From Formosa algae (GTDB lineage Bacteria; Bacteroidota; Bacteroidia; Flavobacteriales; Flavobacteriaceae), in contig NZ_LMAK01000019.1 in the NCBI RefSeq assembly GCF_001439665.1, positions 1 to 64,000 of the forward strand: a DNA stretch of 64,000 nt. Reading direction: 5' to 3'. Positions 54,585 to 62,773 of the stretch are shown here, one piece after another (position 1 is the stretch's first letter; every line of letters starts with the position of its first letter). The translations under genes and the position numbers were made by a program. The notes below the pieces were generated by a model. The model had not been told where the DNA came from and made no database searches. It was given only the letters and a program-made list of their open reading frames with translations.

Positions 54585-55685
54585 ATGAACACGATTACTA
54601 AATTAACTATTGCGCTCACTTTAGCATTAGCATCTCAAATTAGCGTTGCTCAAGACACAGAAGTCATAGTAAAAAACGATTCTTTAAACGTTAAAGAAAT
54701 TGAAGTTTTAAAAACACAGAAGGAAACGGTACGTGCCGAAGAAAAAGAATTATTAAGACAAGAAGTAGAAGCTATAAACGATAAAGTTGATGCTGGTTAT
54801 ATTACCGCTGAAGAAGGCGAAATTCTTAAACAAGAAATTGCTAAAAAGCGGGCTTTAAATATTGAAAACCGGATTGCTATTCTAGACAATAAAATAGATT
54901 TATTGGGACGTAATACAGAGTCTTATACGTTTGGAGAAGACGGACAAATTGTAATACGTATTGGAAAGGATTACGATAGCGACAGATCTAGCGAGCAAAC
55001 ATCTATTTATATAGGTCCTAAAAAACAACACATACCAACTTACGATAAACGTACCACTAGCGATTTAGTATTTGCCATCGGATTTAATAATGCGCTAATT
55101 GAAGGTGAAAGTTTAAACGATTCACCTTATAAACTCGGTGGTTCTGGATTTGTAGAATTGGGTTGGGCTTGGAAAACACGAGTTTTTGAAAACTCTAATG
55201 CATTACGATTAAAGTATGGATTCTCATTTCAATGGAATAAATTAGATATTAAAGACAATATGTATTTTAGAGAAGAAGGCGATCAAGTGGTGTTTGAAGA
55301 ATATCCATACGACGTGAGAAAATCAAAATTTAGAACTACTAATTTAGTGTTTCCGGTTCATTTTGAATTCGGGCCTTCTAAAAAAACTGTAAACGATGAT
55401 TATTTCAGATATTCAACACACAAAAAATTTAAATTCGGAATTGGAGGATACGGAGGATTCAATATCTCATCACTTCAGAAAGTCAAGTATAAAGAGGATG
55501 GAAACAATCAGAAAAAGAAATACAAAGATTATGATGCTGTAAATAGCTTTGTATACGGCGTTAGTAGTTATGTGTCTTTAGGCAGTGTTGGTCTGTATTT
55601 TAAATATGATTTATCTCCGATATTTAAAAATCAAACCTTCGATCAAAATAACATTTCACTAGGCTTGCGCTTCGATATGGATTAG
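54585..55685 (+). CDS. Outer-membrane beta-barrel protein with N-terminal coiled coil
   Basis: 366 residues. Signal peptide (cleaved after ISVAQ, about 23). Residues about 35-110 are charged and helical (KEIEVLKTQKETVRAEEKE and on), probably a coiled coil in the periplasm; the rest alternates beta strands as in porin-like barrels and ends in LGLRFDMD. Third gene of the sigma set, 49 bases on, so it may be a target or sensor of the system. Family not recognised. Confidence 0.78.
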   Translation: MNTITKLTIALTLALASQISVAQDTEVIVKNDSLNVKEIEVLKTQKETVRAEEKELLRQEVEAINDKVDAGYITAEEGEILKQEIAKKRALNIENRIAILDNKIDLLGRNTESYTFGEDGQIVIRIGKDYDSDRSSEQTSIYIGPKKQHIPTYDKRTTSDLVFAIGFNNALIEGESLNDSPYKLGGSGFVELGWAWKTRVFENSNALRLKYGFSFQWNKLDIKDNMYFREEGDQVVFEEYPYDVRKSKFRTTNLVFPVHFEFGPSKKTVNDDYFRYSTHKKFKFGIGGYGGFNISSLQKVKYKEDGNNQKKKYKDYDAVNSFVYGVSSYVSLGSVGLYFKYDLSPIFKNQTFDQNNISLGLRFDMD

Positions 55686-55690
55686 ATATA

Positions 55691-55724
55691 AAAAAAGGCT
55701 TCAATTTATTTTGAAGCCTTTTTT
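55691..55724. terminator. Bidirectional terminator between the barrel gene and the S15 peptidase
   Basis: AAAAAAGGCTTCAA pairs with TTGAAGCCTTTTTT around a short AT loop; works on both strands. Confidence 0.92.
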
Positions 55725-55728
55725 GTTA

Positions 55729-57561
55729 TTAGTGTATTGCTGCTTTAAATTGATTTTCGCCACCTACTATAGGTAACTCTAACAATGTGCCATTTAAATC
55801 TATGGTTAATTCGGTTCCTGCTTTAGGTAGTAAGGTGAAATTGTTATCGCTAGAAAAAATCATAAGTCCAATCTGTTGTCCTTTTTTTATGATTTGATCG
55901 TCTGGTTGTAAATCGAATGTTAGATTATAGAATTGTCCAGGTTTTAAAGCCTCACTAGTCTCTATAGATTTATAGTTCTGAGGATCTGCCCAACCGCGCG
56001 TAATAATATTATCTGTGATTGGTGCATTGATATCTGCATTCCATGGTAAAGCCACGAGCCAAACCGATAGGTTTGCTGCCGGTTTATTACTTGCCAATTT
56101 AATATGTAGTGTCGCTAATCCAGAAACATGTAAGTCTTTAGTTAAAGTAGGCGTCACATATAATAAACGGTGGTTAGATTCTGCTAAATTAGCTAGAGAG
56201 TCACCCGAAAAAGAAGCATCATCTACAAGTGTTTCTTGTGTAGTTGTGGTCGGTTTAGACAGGGTTAGTTCTCCTGCTTTTTGCCCGCCCGCTGTTATAT
56301 GTAAGCTAACTGGTTTGGCATCAGGATTCGGGTAATCTGCGTAAGAAGTAGGTTCGTTCGGACTATCATTTTCTCTAACAATCCACGCTTTTGCATCCTG
56401 CTCTACGCCATTATCTACCCCGTGTAAGTAATGTGTAAACCAACGATTCATCATTGTCATTGGTGGTGGACCACCGTGTCCGTTTTGGTGATAATACATT
56501 TGAACAGGAAGTCCTTTATCTTTTGCTGCCTTGTAAATGCGGTAACTGTGTTCAGGCATAACATTCCAATCGTTAAACCCATGAGACATTAAAAGGGCTG
56601 CTTTCATAGGCTTCATATCGTTTAAATAATCACGACCTGCCCAAAATGCATTATAATCTCCAGTTTCTCGATCCATACCGTTTTTCATTTCTGTATCGCG
56701 AATAGTCTTATTACTATATGCCCGTTTAGATTCGTCTCCGCTATGAATAAAATCATATAACACATCAATATCTTCACCTAAATAACCACTAGGAGAACGT
56801 ACTAAACCGTTAGATCTGTAATAGTGATAATAAGAGGTGTTTGGCGCAACAGGTATTATCGCTTCCAAACCATCTACTCCGGTTGTTGCGGCTGCTAAAG
56901 GAATGGTTCCGTTATATGAGGTTCCTGTCATTCCTACTTTTCCTGTAGACCAGAAAGCGCTTACCGTTTCAGTCCCATCAGGAGTTGTATATCCTTTTGC
57001 ACGGCCGTTTAACCAATCGATAACGGCTTTAGGAGCCAAAGATTCATTATCGCCTCCAACCGTTGGAGAGCCTTGAGATAATCCTGTTCCTGGTGAAGAA
57101 GAATGCACGACAATATAACCACGTGGTACCCATTTTTTTACTTGAGAATTAGAAATCACAGGACGTTTTCCCACACGAATAACTTCGGGATGTACACGTT
57201 CTGCGGCAGGCTCACCCAATTCATGATTAACATTCCAAAATAAACCAGGGACATCACTAGCAACTCCAGCATAATACGGGCTAGATTCGTAAACAATAGG
57301 AAGTTTTAACCCTTCAGTTTCTGTCTGATCCGGTCTGGTAACATCTACATGCATACGATCTAATTTTCCATCGCCATCGGTATCAAATTCAGTTTCTACC
57401 CATAAATCGTGTCTAATCCAATGTTCAGGATCATTAAATGCTTTTACAATTTGAGCTTCACCATCTTTAAAAACAGGAACGGCTTTTTGTTGTGCAAAAC
57501 TAAGATTTATTGAGATACAGAGACATAGAATACAGAAGTAGCGTGCGGTGTTGTTTTTCAT
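55729..57561 (-). CDS. Secreted Xaa-Pro dipeptidyl-peptidase (S15 family)
   Basis: 610 residues with a signal peptide (SFAQ, about 24). The S15 catalytic Ser is S215 in GMTGTSYNG, the His is in NGHGGPPP, and the C-terminal jelly-roll domain follows. It removes X-Pro dipeptides from peptides; some S15 proteins are cocaine esterase or glutaryl-7-ACA acylase-like. The proline preference is inferred. Monocistronic. Confidence 0.88.
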   Translation of the reverse strand: MKNNTARYFCILCLCISINLSFAQQKAVPVFKDGEAQIVKAFNDPEHWIRHDLWVETEFDTDGDGKLDRMHVDVTRPDQTETEGLKLPIVYESSPYYAGVASDVPGLFWNVNHELGEPAAERVHPEVIRVGKRPVISNSQVKKWVPRGYIVVHSSSPGTGLSQGSPTVGGDNESLAPKAVIDWLNGRAKGYTTPDGTETVSAFWSTGKVGMTGTSYNGTIPLAAATTGVDGLEAIIPVAPNTSYYHYYRSNGLVRSPSGYLGEDIDVLYDFIHSGDESKRAYSNKTIRDTEMKNGMDRETGDYNAFWAGRDYLNDMKPMKAALLMSHGFNDWNVMPEHSYRIYKAAKDKGLPVQMYYHQNGHGGPPPMTMMNRWFTHYLHGVDNGVEQDAKAWIVRENDSPNEPTSYADYPNPDAKPVSLHITAGGQKAGELTLSKPTTTTQETLVDDASFSGDSLANLAESNHRLLYVTPTLTKDLHVSGLATLHIKLASNKPAANLSVWLVALPWNADINAPITDNIITRGWADPQNYKSIETSEALKPGQFYNLTFDLQPDDQIIKKGQQIGLMIFSSDNNFTLLPKAGTELTIDLNGTLLELPIVGGENQFKAAIH

Positions 57562-57702
57562 ACTTTAAGTTTAAAAATAATGTTTGATAAGAAGCTAAGT
57601 TAAGCATTTGGTATTTACTATGATGAGAAAATATTAGTGCCAACTCAGAGATTATGTGAATAAATGCCGTTGTTTTTGGTAATTTAGCGTTAATCTTTAA
57701 AG

Positions 57703-57710
57703 TATATTTG
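57703..57710 (+). promoter_or_regulatory. -7 element before dnaG
   Basis: TATATTTG, exact TAnnTTTG, 34 bases before the TTG start of dnaG. TTTG at 57675-57678 is a possible -33 element with a long spacer of 24. Confidence 0.45.
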
Positions 57711-57744
57711 CAATCTAAATTACATCACTTAAAACGTTATTTCA

Positions 57745-59763
57745 TTGATTTCAAAATCTTCCATAGACACTGTATTTGAAGCTTCACGATTAGAAGAAGT
57801 TATTGGCGATTTTGTTCAGCTTAAAAAAGCAGGGAGCAATTATAAAGGACTTAGTCCGTTTAGTGACGAGCGTTCTCCTAGTTTTGTAGTTTCTCCAGTA
57901 AAGCAAATTTGGAAAGATTTTTCTAGTGGAAAAGGCGGAAATGTTGTGGCCTTTTTAATGGAGCACGAACATTTTACCTATCCAGAAGCCATTAAATATT
58001 TGGCAAAAAAATACGGGATAGAAATTGAAGAAACGGAACAAACTAACGAAGAAAAAGAAAAGCAAGATACGCGTGAGAGTTTGTATTTAGTAAGTGAATT
58101 TGCTAATACACATTTTCAGAAAATTATGCATAAAACCGATGCCGGTCAAGCCATTGGTTTAAGCTATTTTAAAGAGCGTGGATTTACTCCTGAAACCATT
58201 AAAACATTTGGTTTAGGGTATGCTTTAGATGAGTGGCAAGGCTTTTCAGACGAAGCATTAAAGAAAGGTTATAAGTTAGAATTTCTAGAAAAAACAGGAC
58301 TTACTATTGTAAAAGGAGAAAAGTATTTCGACCGTTTTAAGGGGCGTGTTATGTTTCCTATACAAAGTATGAGTGGTCGTGTGTTAGGATTTGGTGGTCG
58401 TATTTTAACTAATGATAAGAAGGCTGCAAAATACATGAATTCTCCGGAAAGTGAGATTTACTATAAAAGTAAAGTACTGTACGGAATTTACCATGCTAAG
58501 CAAAGTATTGCCAAAGAAGATAATTGTTTTTTGGTTGAAGGCTATACAGATGTAATTCAGTTTCATCAAACAGGAATTACCAATGTAGTTTCTTCTTCAG
58601 GAACGGCTTTAACTCCAGAGCAAATACGTTTAATAAATAGGCTTACAAAAAACATTACGGTATTATTTGATGGTGATGCCGCTGGAATGCGAGCTTCTGT
58701 TCGTGGAGTTGATTTAATTCTAGAACAAGGTATGAATGTACGTGTATGTACATTTCCGCAAGGAGAAGATCCCGATAGTTTTGCCAAGCAAAATACAGAG
58801 GAAGAATTGCGAGCTTATTTAGAATCTAATTCTAAAGATTTTATTCAGTTTAAGGCCGGTTTATTGGTTGAAGATGCTAAAAACGATCCCATAAAAAAAG
58901 CAGAGACCATTCGTGATATTATTCAGAGTATCTCTAAAATTCCAGATCGTATTAAACAAGAGGTGTATTTGCAAGAATGTGCCAGAATTATGGATATTAG
59001 CGAATCTGTATTGTTTAGCTCTTTAGCCCAAATAAGTAATAAGGAGACTAATAAACCTTCTGGAGGTAATAACAATAATAATAAAAGTAGTAGTGGTAGT
59101 AGTTATGGAGGTGGGTATGGTAGTAGTCAGGAACCACCACCAGATTTCTTTGAAGTTATTAGAAACGAAGATCAGCCTAAAAAGGTGGACGTACAATACC
59201 TTTTAGAACGAAAAATTATTGAAATCTTATTGCTTTATGGGAATAGAACTGAAGATTTTGAAGATTTAATTTTAAAAGAAAATGATAAAGGCGATCTTGA
59301 ATTAGAACCCGTTGTACAGCAAGCCAAAGTTTTTGAAAAAATATTTTTAGACTTGCAAGAAGATGAAATGCAGTTTGGAAATGAAACGTTTAAAACCTTA
59401 TATTATACTATAATTGAAAAATTAAATCTAAACCCAGATTTTGTTTTAGAGCAATTTGTAAATACGGTAGATCAGCAACTGTCACAAGAAATAACAAGTA
59501 TTTTAATGGAAGACGAACGCCATACGTTACACGATTGGGAACGCAATAATATTTTTCCGAAAGCGAAAACAGAAGGTGTTGCGCAATTGGTAAGTGAAAC
59601 TATTTTAAGTTTGCGTTGTTTTTTAATCGATCAAAAAGTACTTGAATTTCAACAATCAACTTTAGAACACAGAAACGAAACCAATAGAAATGTTCTAGAA
59701 GAGGTTAAAGATTACTATGGTCTAAAGATGTTGTTGTCTAGAAAATTAACACGTGTGTTATGA
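57745..59763 (+). CDS. dnaG: DNA primase
   Basis: 672 residues, starting at TTG 57745 (MISKSSIDTVFEASRLEEV, the N-terminus expected for Flavobacterial DnaG; no ATG fits). Toprim motifs EGYTDVIQ and FDGDAAGMRA are intact. The N-terminal CHC2 zinc region is recognisable but without ligands: GLSPFSDERSPSF (S37 and S40 for Cys and His) and QIWKDFSSGKGG (D58 and S61 for Cys, Cys). A low-complexity Gly/Ser/Asn linker at about 432-468 separates the primase core from the helicase-binding part. It lays RNA primers at the replication fork. The stop overlaps the convergent response-regulator stop. Confidence 0.93.
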   Translation: MISKSSIDTVFEASRLEEVIGDFVQLKKAGSNYKGLSPFSDERSPSFVVSPVKQIWKDFSSGKGGNVVAFLMEHEHFTYPEAIKYLAKKYGIEIEETEQTNEEKEKQDTRESLYLVSEFANTHFQKIMHKTDAGQAIGLSYFKERGFTPETIKTFGLGYALDEWQGFSDEALKKGYKLEFLEKTGLTIVKGEKYFDRFKGRVMFPIQSMSGRVLGFGGRILTNDKKAAKYMNSPESEIYYKSKVLYGIYHAKQSIAKEDNCFLVEGYTDVIQFHQTGITNVVSSSGTALTPEQIRLINRLTKNITVLFDGDAAGMRASVRGVDLILEQGMNVRVCTFPQGEDPDSFAKQNTEEELRAYLESNSKDFIQFKAGLLVEDAKNDPIKKAETIRDIIQSISKIPDRIKQEVYLQECARIMDISESVLFSSLAQISNKETNKPSGGNNNNNKSSSGSSYGGGYGSSQEPPPDFFEVIRNEDQPKKVDVQYLLERKIIEILLLYGNRTEDFEDLILKENDKGDLELEPVVQQAKVFEKIFLDLQEDEMQFGNETFKTLYYTIIEKLNLNPDFVLEQFVNTVDQQLSQEITSILMEDERHTLHDWERNNIFPKAKTEGVAQLVSETILSLRCFLIDQKVLEFQQSTLEHRNETNRNVLEEVKDYYGLKMLLSRKLTRVL

Positions 59764-60384
59764 TTCTAATAATTTTGCTTGATTTAGTAACTCGACTAAG
59801 TTAGACGCTTGTAATTTTTTCATTAAACGCGCTTTGTAAGTGCTAACCGTTTTTTCATTAATATCTAATTCCTTAGCGATTTCCTTATTTTTCTTTCCAA
59901 TAGAAAGCAATTTAAGTACTTCGACTTCTCGTGTAGATAGTTTCTTGTAAAAAGAACCTGTTCTATGTACGCGTTCTCCAAAAGCTAAACGATGGGTTAA
60001 GTCGTTACTTAAGTAAATACCGCCTTGGTCTATTTTTAAAATAGCTTCTCTAAGGGTTAAAATATTAGCTGTTTTAGAAATGTATCCAGAAGCGCCAGCT
60101 TTAATAGAACTCATAGCATAAACCTCTTCTGGGTGTGTGCTAAACATTAAAACTTTAAGATTTGGATATTCTTTTTTTAAACGTCTTAAGGCTGTAATGC
60201 CGTTTAGTTTAGGTAAATCAATTTCTGATATTAATATATCTACAGTGTTCGATTTTAAAAAATCGAATATAGATTCTCCGTCATCTACACCGCCTTCCAC
60301 TTTAATCACAGGCGATGTTAAGAACAATAACTCAAGTCCTTTCCGAATAATAGGGTGGTGATCCGCTACCAACAGTTTTATCAT
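59758..60384 (-). CDS. NarL/FixJ-type response regulator with altered receiver
   Basis: 208 residues: receiver domain 1-about 120 and LuxR-type helix-turn-helix (LSTREVEVLKLLSIGKKNKE onward). In the receiver, the phospho-acceptor position is E54 in ISEIDLPKLNG (usually Asp) and the acidic pair is D8-H9 in ADHHP (usually DD). Thr and Lys of the switch (FSTHP, ISKTA) are kept. It may be permanently active or phosphorylation-independent. No sensor kinase gene nearby. The 3' end overlaps dnaG by six bases. Confidence 0.9.
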   Translation of the reverse strand: MIKLLVADHHPIIRKGLELLFLTSPVIKVEGGVDDGESIFDFLKSNTVDILISEIDLPKLNGITALRRLKKEYPNLKVLMFSTHPEEVYAMSSIKAGASGYISKTANILTLREAILKIDQGGIYLSNDLTHRLAFGERVHRTGSFYKKLSTREVEVLKLLSIGKKNKEIAKELDINEKTVSTYKARLMKKLQASNLVELLNQAKLLES

Positions 60385-60500
60385 AATTTATATAGTTTGG
60401 TTTGTTTGCTTACTTGTAATAAAAACGACTGTAGGGGCGTAGTTCAATAAAGAAACCAGTCTATGTAAATATAGAAAAAAACTATTTTATAAGCTAGTGT

Positions 60501-61289
60501 TTACATTAAATTGTCAGGTATGTTGCACACGGGTATCGGATCCATTTTATGTTTGTTAGACGTATTGTATCTTTTATATATGGTAAAAACCTCTTTTTCT
60601 CTACCAGAGAAATCATCAACGGTTTTACCTGAGTCTGCCATTTTCATAGCCCATTCTAGTTCTGGATAAGATGCACCTATTTGATCTTCGTCACTTCTAG
60701 CATCTCCAAATAAACCATCGCTAGGAGTTGCTTCAATAATAGATTGTGGTACATTTAATACCTTTGCTAATGCATAGACTTCAGATTTCATTAAGTCTGC
60801 TATCGGACTCAAATCTACACCACCGTCTCCGTATTTTGTGTAAAATCCTACTCCAAAATCTTCAACTTTATTTCCAGTTCCTGCAACCAAAAGACCTTGT
60901 AATCCTGCATAATAGTATAACGTAGACATGCGTAAACGGGCTCTGGTATTGGCTAATGCCATGGCTACTGTGGCTTCTTTCCCTTCTAAAGAGACTTCTG
61001 TTTTAAACTCTTCAAACACAGGTGTTAAATCTACGCGTGTGTCTCTAACATTAGAAAATCTATCACGAAGTTGGTTAATATGTTCTACGGCTCTAGACAC
61101 GTGGCTTGGTGCTTGGTGAATAGGCATTTCTACACATAATACATCTAAGCCGGTTAAGGCACAAAGTGTAGAGGTTACAGCAGAGTCTATTCCGCCAGAA
61201 ATACCAATAACAAAACCATTTACGTTAGCATTTGTCGCATAATCTTTTAACCAATTTACAATGTGATCAACAATTTTTTCTGTTTGCAT
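60501..61289 (-). CDS. nadE: NAD synthase, ammonia-dependent
   Basis: 262 residues. PP-loop GISGGIDSAV and VAGTGNKVEDFGVG plus the FTKYGDGGVDLSPIADLMK-type block (about 160-177) are conserved. It amidates deamido-NAD with ATP; the length shows no glutaminase domain. The response-regulator gene follows on the same strand after 116 bases. Confidence 0.95.
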   Translation of the reverse strand: MQTEKIVDHIVNWLKDYATNANVNGFVIGISGGIDSAVTSTLCALTGLDVLCVEMPIHQAPSHVSRAVEHINQLRDRFSNVRDTRVDLTPVFEEFKTEVSLEGKEATVAMALANTRARLRMSTLYYYAGLQGLLVAGTGNKVEDFGVGFYTKYGDGGVDLSPIADLMKSEVYALAKVLNVPQSIIEATPSDGLFGDARSDEDQIGASYPELEWAMKMADSGKTVDDFSGREKEVFTIYKRYNTSNKHKMDPIPVCNIPDNLM

Positions 61290-61291
61290 TT

Positions 61292-61325
61292 TTTGAAGGT
61301 TTTAATGCAAAGAATCTTACCTTTG
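61292..61325 (+). promoter_or_regulatory. Promoter of gldBC
   Basis: TTTG (61292-61295), 22-base spacer, TACCTTTG (61318-61325), an exact TAnnTTTG. Start near 61330, about 50 bases before gldB. Confidence 0.55.
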
Positions 61326-61382
61326 CCTAACAAAAATAACAGAATCGTTTAAGTAATAAAAATTAACGGCATTTAGTTTTCT

Positions 61383-62348
61383 ATGAAATATCTAAGTTTT
61401 TTCCTTTTAATAATAATCACTATAGTTTCTTGTAAAAATGATAGTAAAGTCACTGATGAAATTTCAAAAATTGAAATGCCAGTACATATTGAACGTTTCG
61501 ATAAGGAATTTGCAACAGCAACGGCAGCAGATTTAAAAGGATTACAAGCTAATTATCCGTTTATGTTTTCAAAATCGTATCCAGATGCATTTTGGCTTGA
61601 TAAGATTCAAGATACTATACAGCAAGAATTATCTGCAGCAGTATTAAAAACCTTTTCAGACACTGAGACTATCGAAAATGAGATTTCGTATTTATTTCAG
61701 CATATAAAATATTATTATCCAGAATTTAAAGCACCACGTGTGGTGAGTACAACCTCTTATGTAGATTATCGCAATAAAGTTATTGTAACAGATTCTATAG
61801 ATATAATTGCACTAGATACGTATTTAGGTCCAGAACATGAGTTTTATCTTGGTGTTCAAGAATACATTAGATCTGGATTTACTAAAGAACAAATAGTGGT
61901 CGATTTGGCCAATGCGTATGCAAACTATTATATTTTACCCACAAAAAATAAAACCCTATTAGACGAAATGATTTCTGCAGGGAAGCGTCTATATTTTAAA
62001 GATGTGATGATTCCGTTTAAAACAGATGCAGAAAAAATAGAATATACTACGGCACAATTACAATGGGCAGAAACTAACGAGGCTTACATTTGGCAATATT
62101 TTGTAGAGCGCGAATTGTTGTTTAGTACAGATTCTAAATTACCATCACGGTTTATAAATGCCGCACCATTCTCTAAATTTTATTTAGCAGAAATAGATAA
62201 CGAGTCTCCAGGTAGAATAGGAGAGTACATAGGCTGGCAAATTGTAAAAGCGTATATGGAACACAATACAGAAGTATCTTTTAAAGACATGTTTAACATG
62301 AGTGCTGAAGATATTTTTAATCATTCAAAATTTAAACCTAAGAAATAA
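61383..62348 (+). CDS. gldB: Gliding-motility lipoprotein GldB
   Basis: 321 residues. Lipobox VSC17 after a hydrophobic stretch. The protein shows the GldB pattern (IERFDKEFATA, ANYPFMFSKSYPDAFW, PSRFINAAPFSKFYLAEI). GldB is required for gliding in Flavobacterium johnsoniae and is thought to help the type IX secretion/motility apparatus. It shares one base with gldC. Confidence 0.92.
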   Translation: MKYLSFFLLIIITIVSCKNDSKVTDEISKIEMPVHIERFDKEFATATAADLKGLQANYPFMFSKSYPDAFWLDKIQDTIQQELSAAVLKTFSDTETIENEISYLFQHIKYYYPEFKAPRVVSTTSYVDYRNKVIVTDSIDIIALDTYLGPEHEFYLGVQEYIRSGFTKEQIVVDLANAYANYYILPTKNKTLLDEMISAGKRLYFKDVMIPFKTDAEKIEYTTAQLQWAETNEAYIWQYFVERELLFSTDSKLPSRFINAAPFSKFYLAEIDNESPGRIGEYIGWQIVKAYMEHNTEVSFKDMFNMSAEDIFNHSKFKPKK

Positions 62349-62683
62349 TGGCAAATCTTAAATCAACGATACAATTAACAGTAGAATTAGACGAAAACCG
62401 TGTTCCTGAAAAATTAAATTGGACAGCAGAAGACGGCGGTATTACAAACGAAGAGGCTAAAGCAATGATGCTTTCTGTATGGGATAGCAAAGCACAGGAA
62501 TCTCTTAGAATAGATTTGTGGACCAAAGATATGCCGGTAGACGAAATGAAAGTGTTTTTCCACCAAACTTTAGTCGCAATGAGTGATACGTTTAATCGTG
62601 CGACTCAAGATGAAAAAATGACGGCAACAATGAAAGATTTCTGTGATTATTTCGCCGAAAAATTAGAATTGAATAAAGACTAA
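62348..62683 (+). CDS. gldC: Gliding-motility protein GldC
   Basis: 111 residues, usual length for GldC. STIQLTVELDENRVPEKLNW and WTAEDGGITNEEAKAMMLSV are the family blocks. Soluble, no signal peptide. In F. johnsoniae gldC mutants glide poorly. Overlaps gldB by one base. Confidence 0.93.
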   Translation: MANLKSTIQLTVELDENRVPEKLNWTAEDGGITNEEAKAMMLSVWDSKAQESLRIDLWTKDMPVDEMKVFFHQTLVAMSDTFNRATQDEKMTATMKDFCDYFAEKLELNKD

Positions 62684-62705
62684 AAAAGAAAATAGTATTT
62701 AAAAT

Positions 62706-62747
62706 GCCCTTTATGTTGAAGTGTAATTTCAATATAAAGGGCGTTTT
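62706..62747. terminator. Bidirectional terminator after gldC
   Basis: GCCCTTTATGTTGAA (62706-62720) pairs with TTCAATATAAAGGGC (62728-62742), one G-T pair, 7-base loop. Followed by GTTTT on this strand and preceded by AAAAT for the other. It separates gldC from the convergent barrel gene. Confidence 0.8.
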
Positions 62748-62773
62748 ACTATCTAGTGTGTGCTATACAGTGT

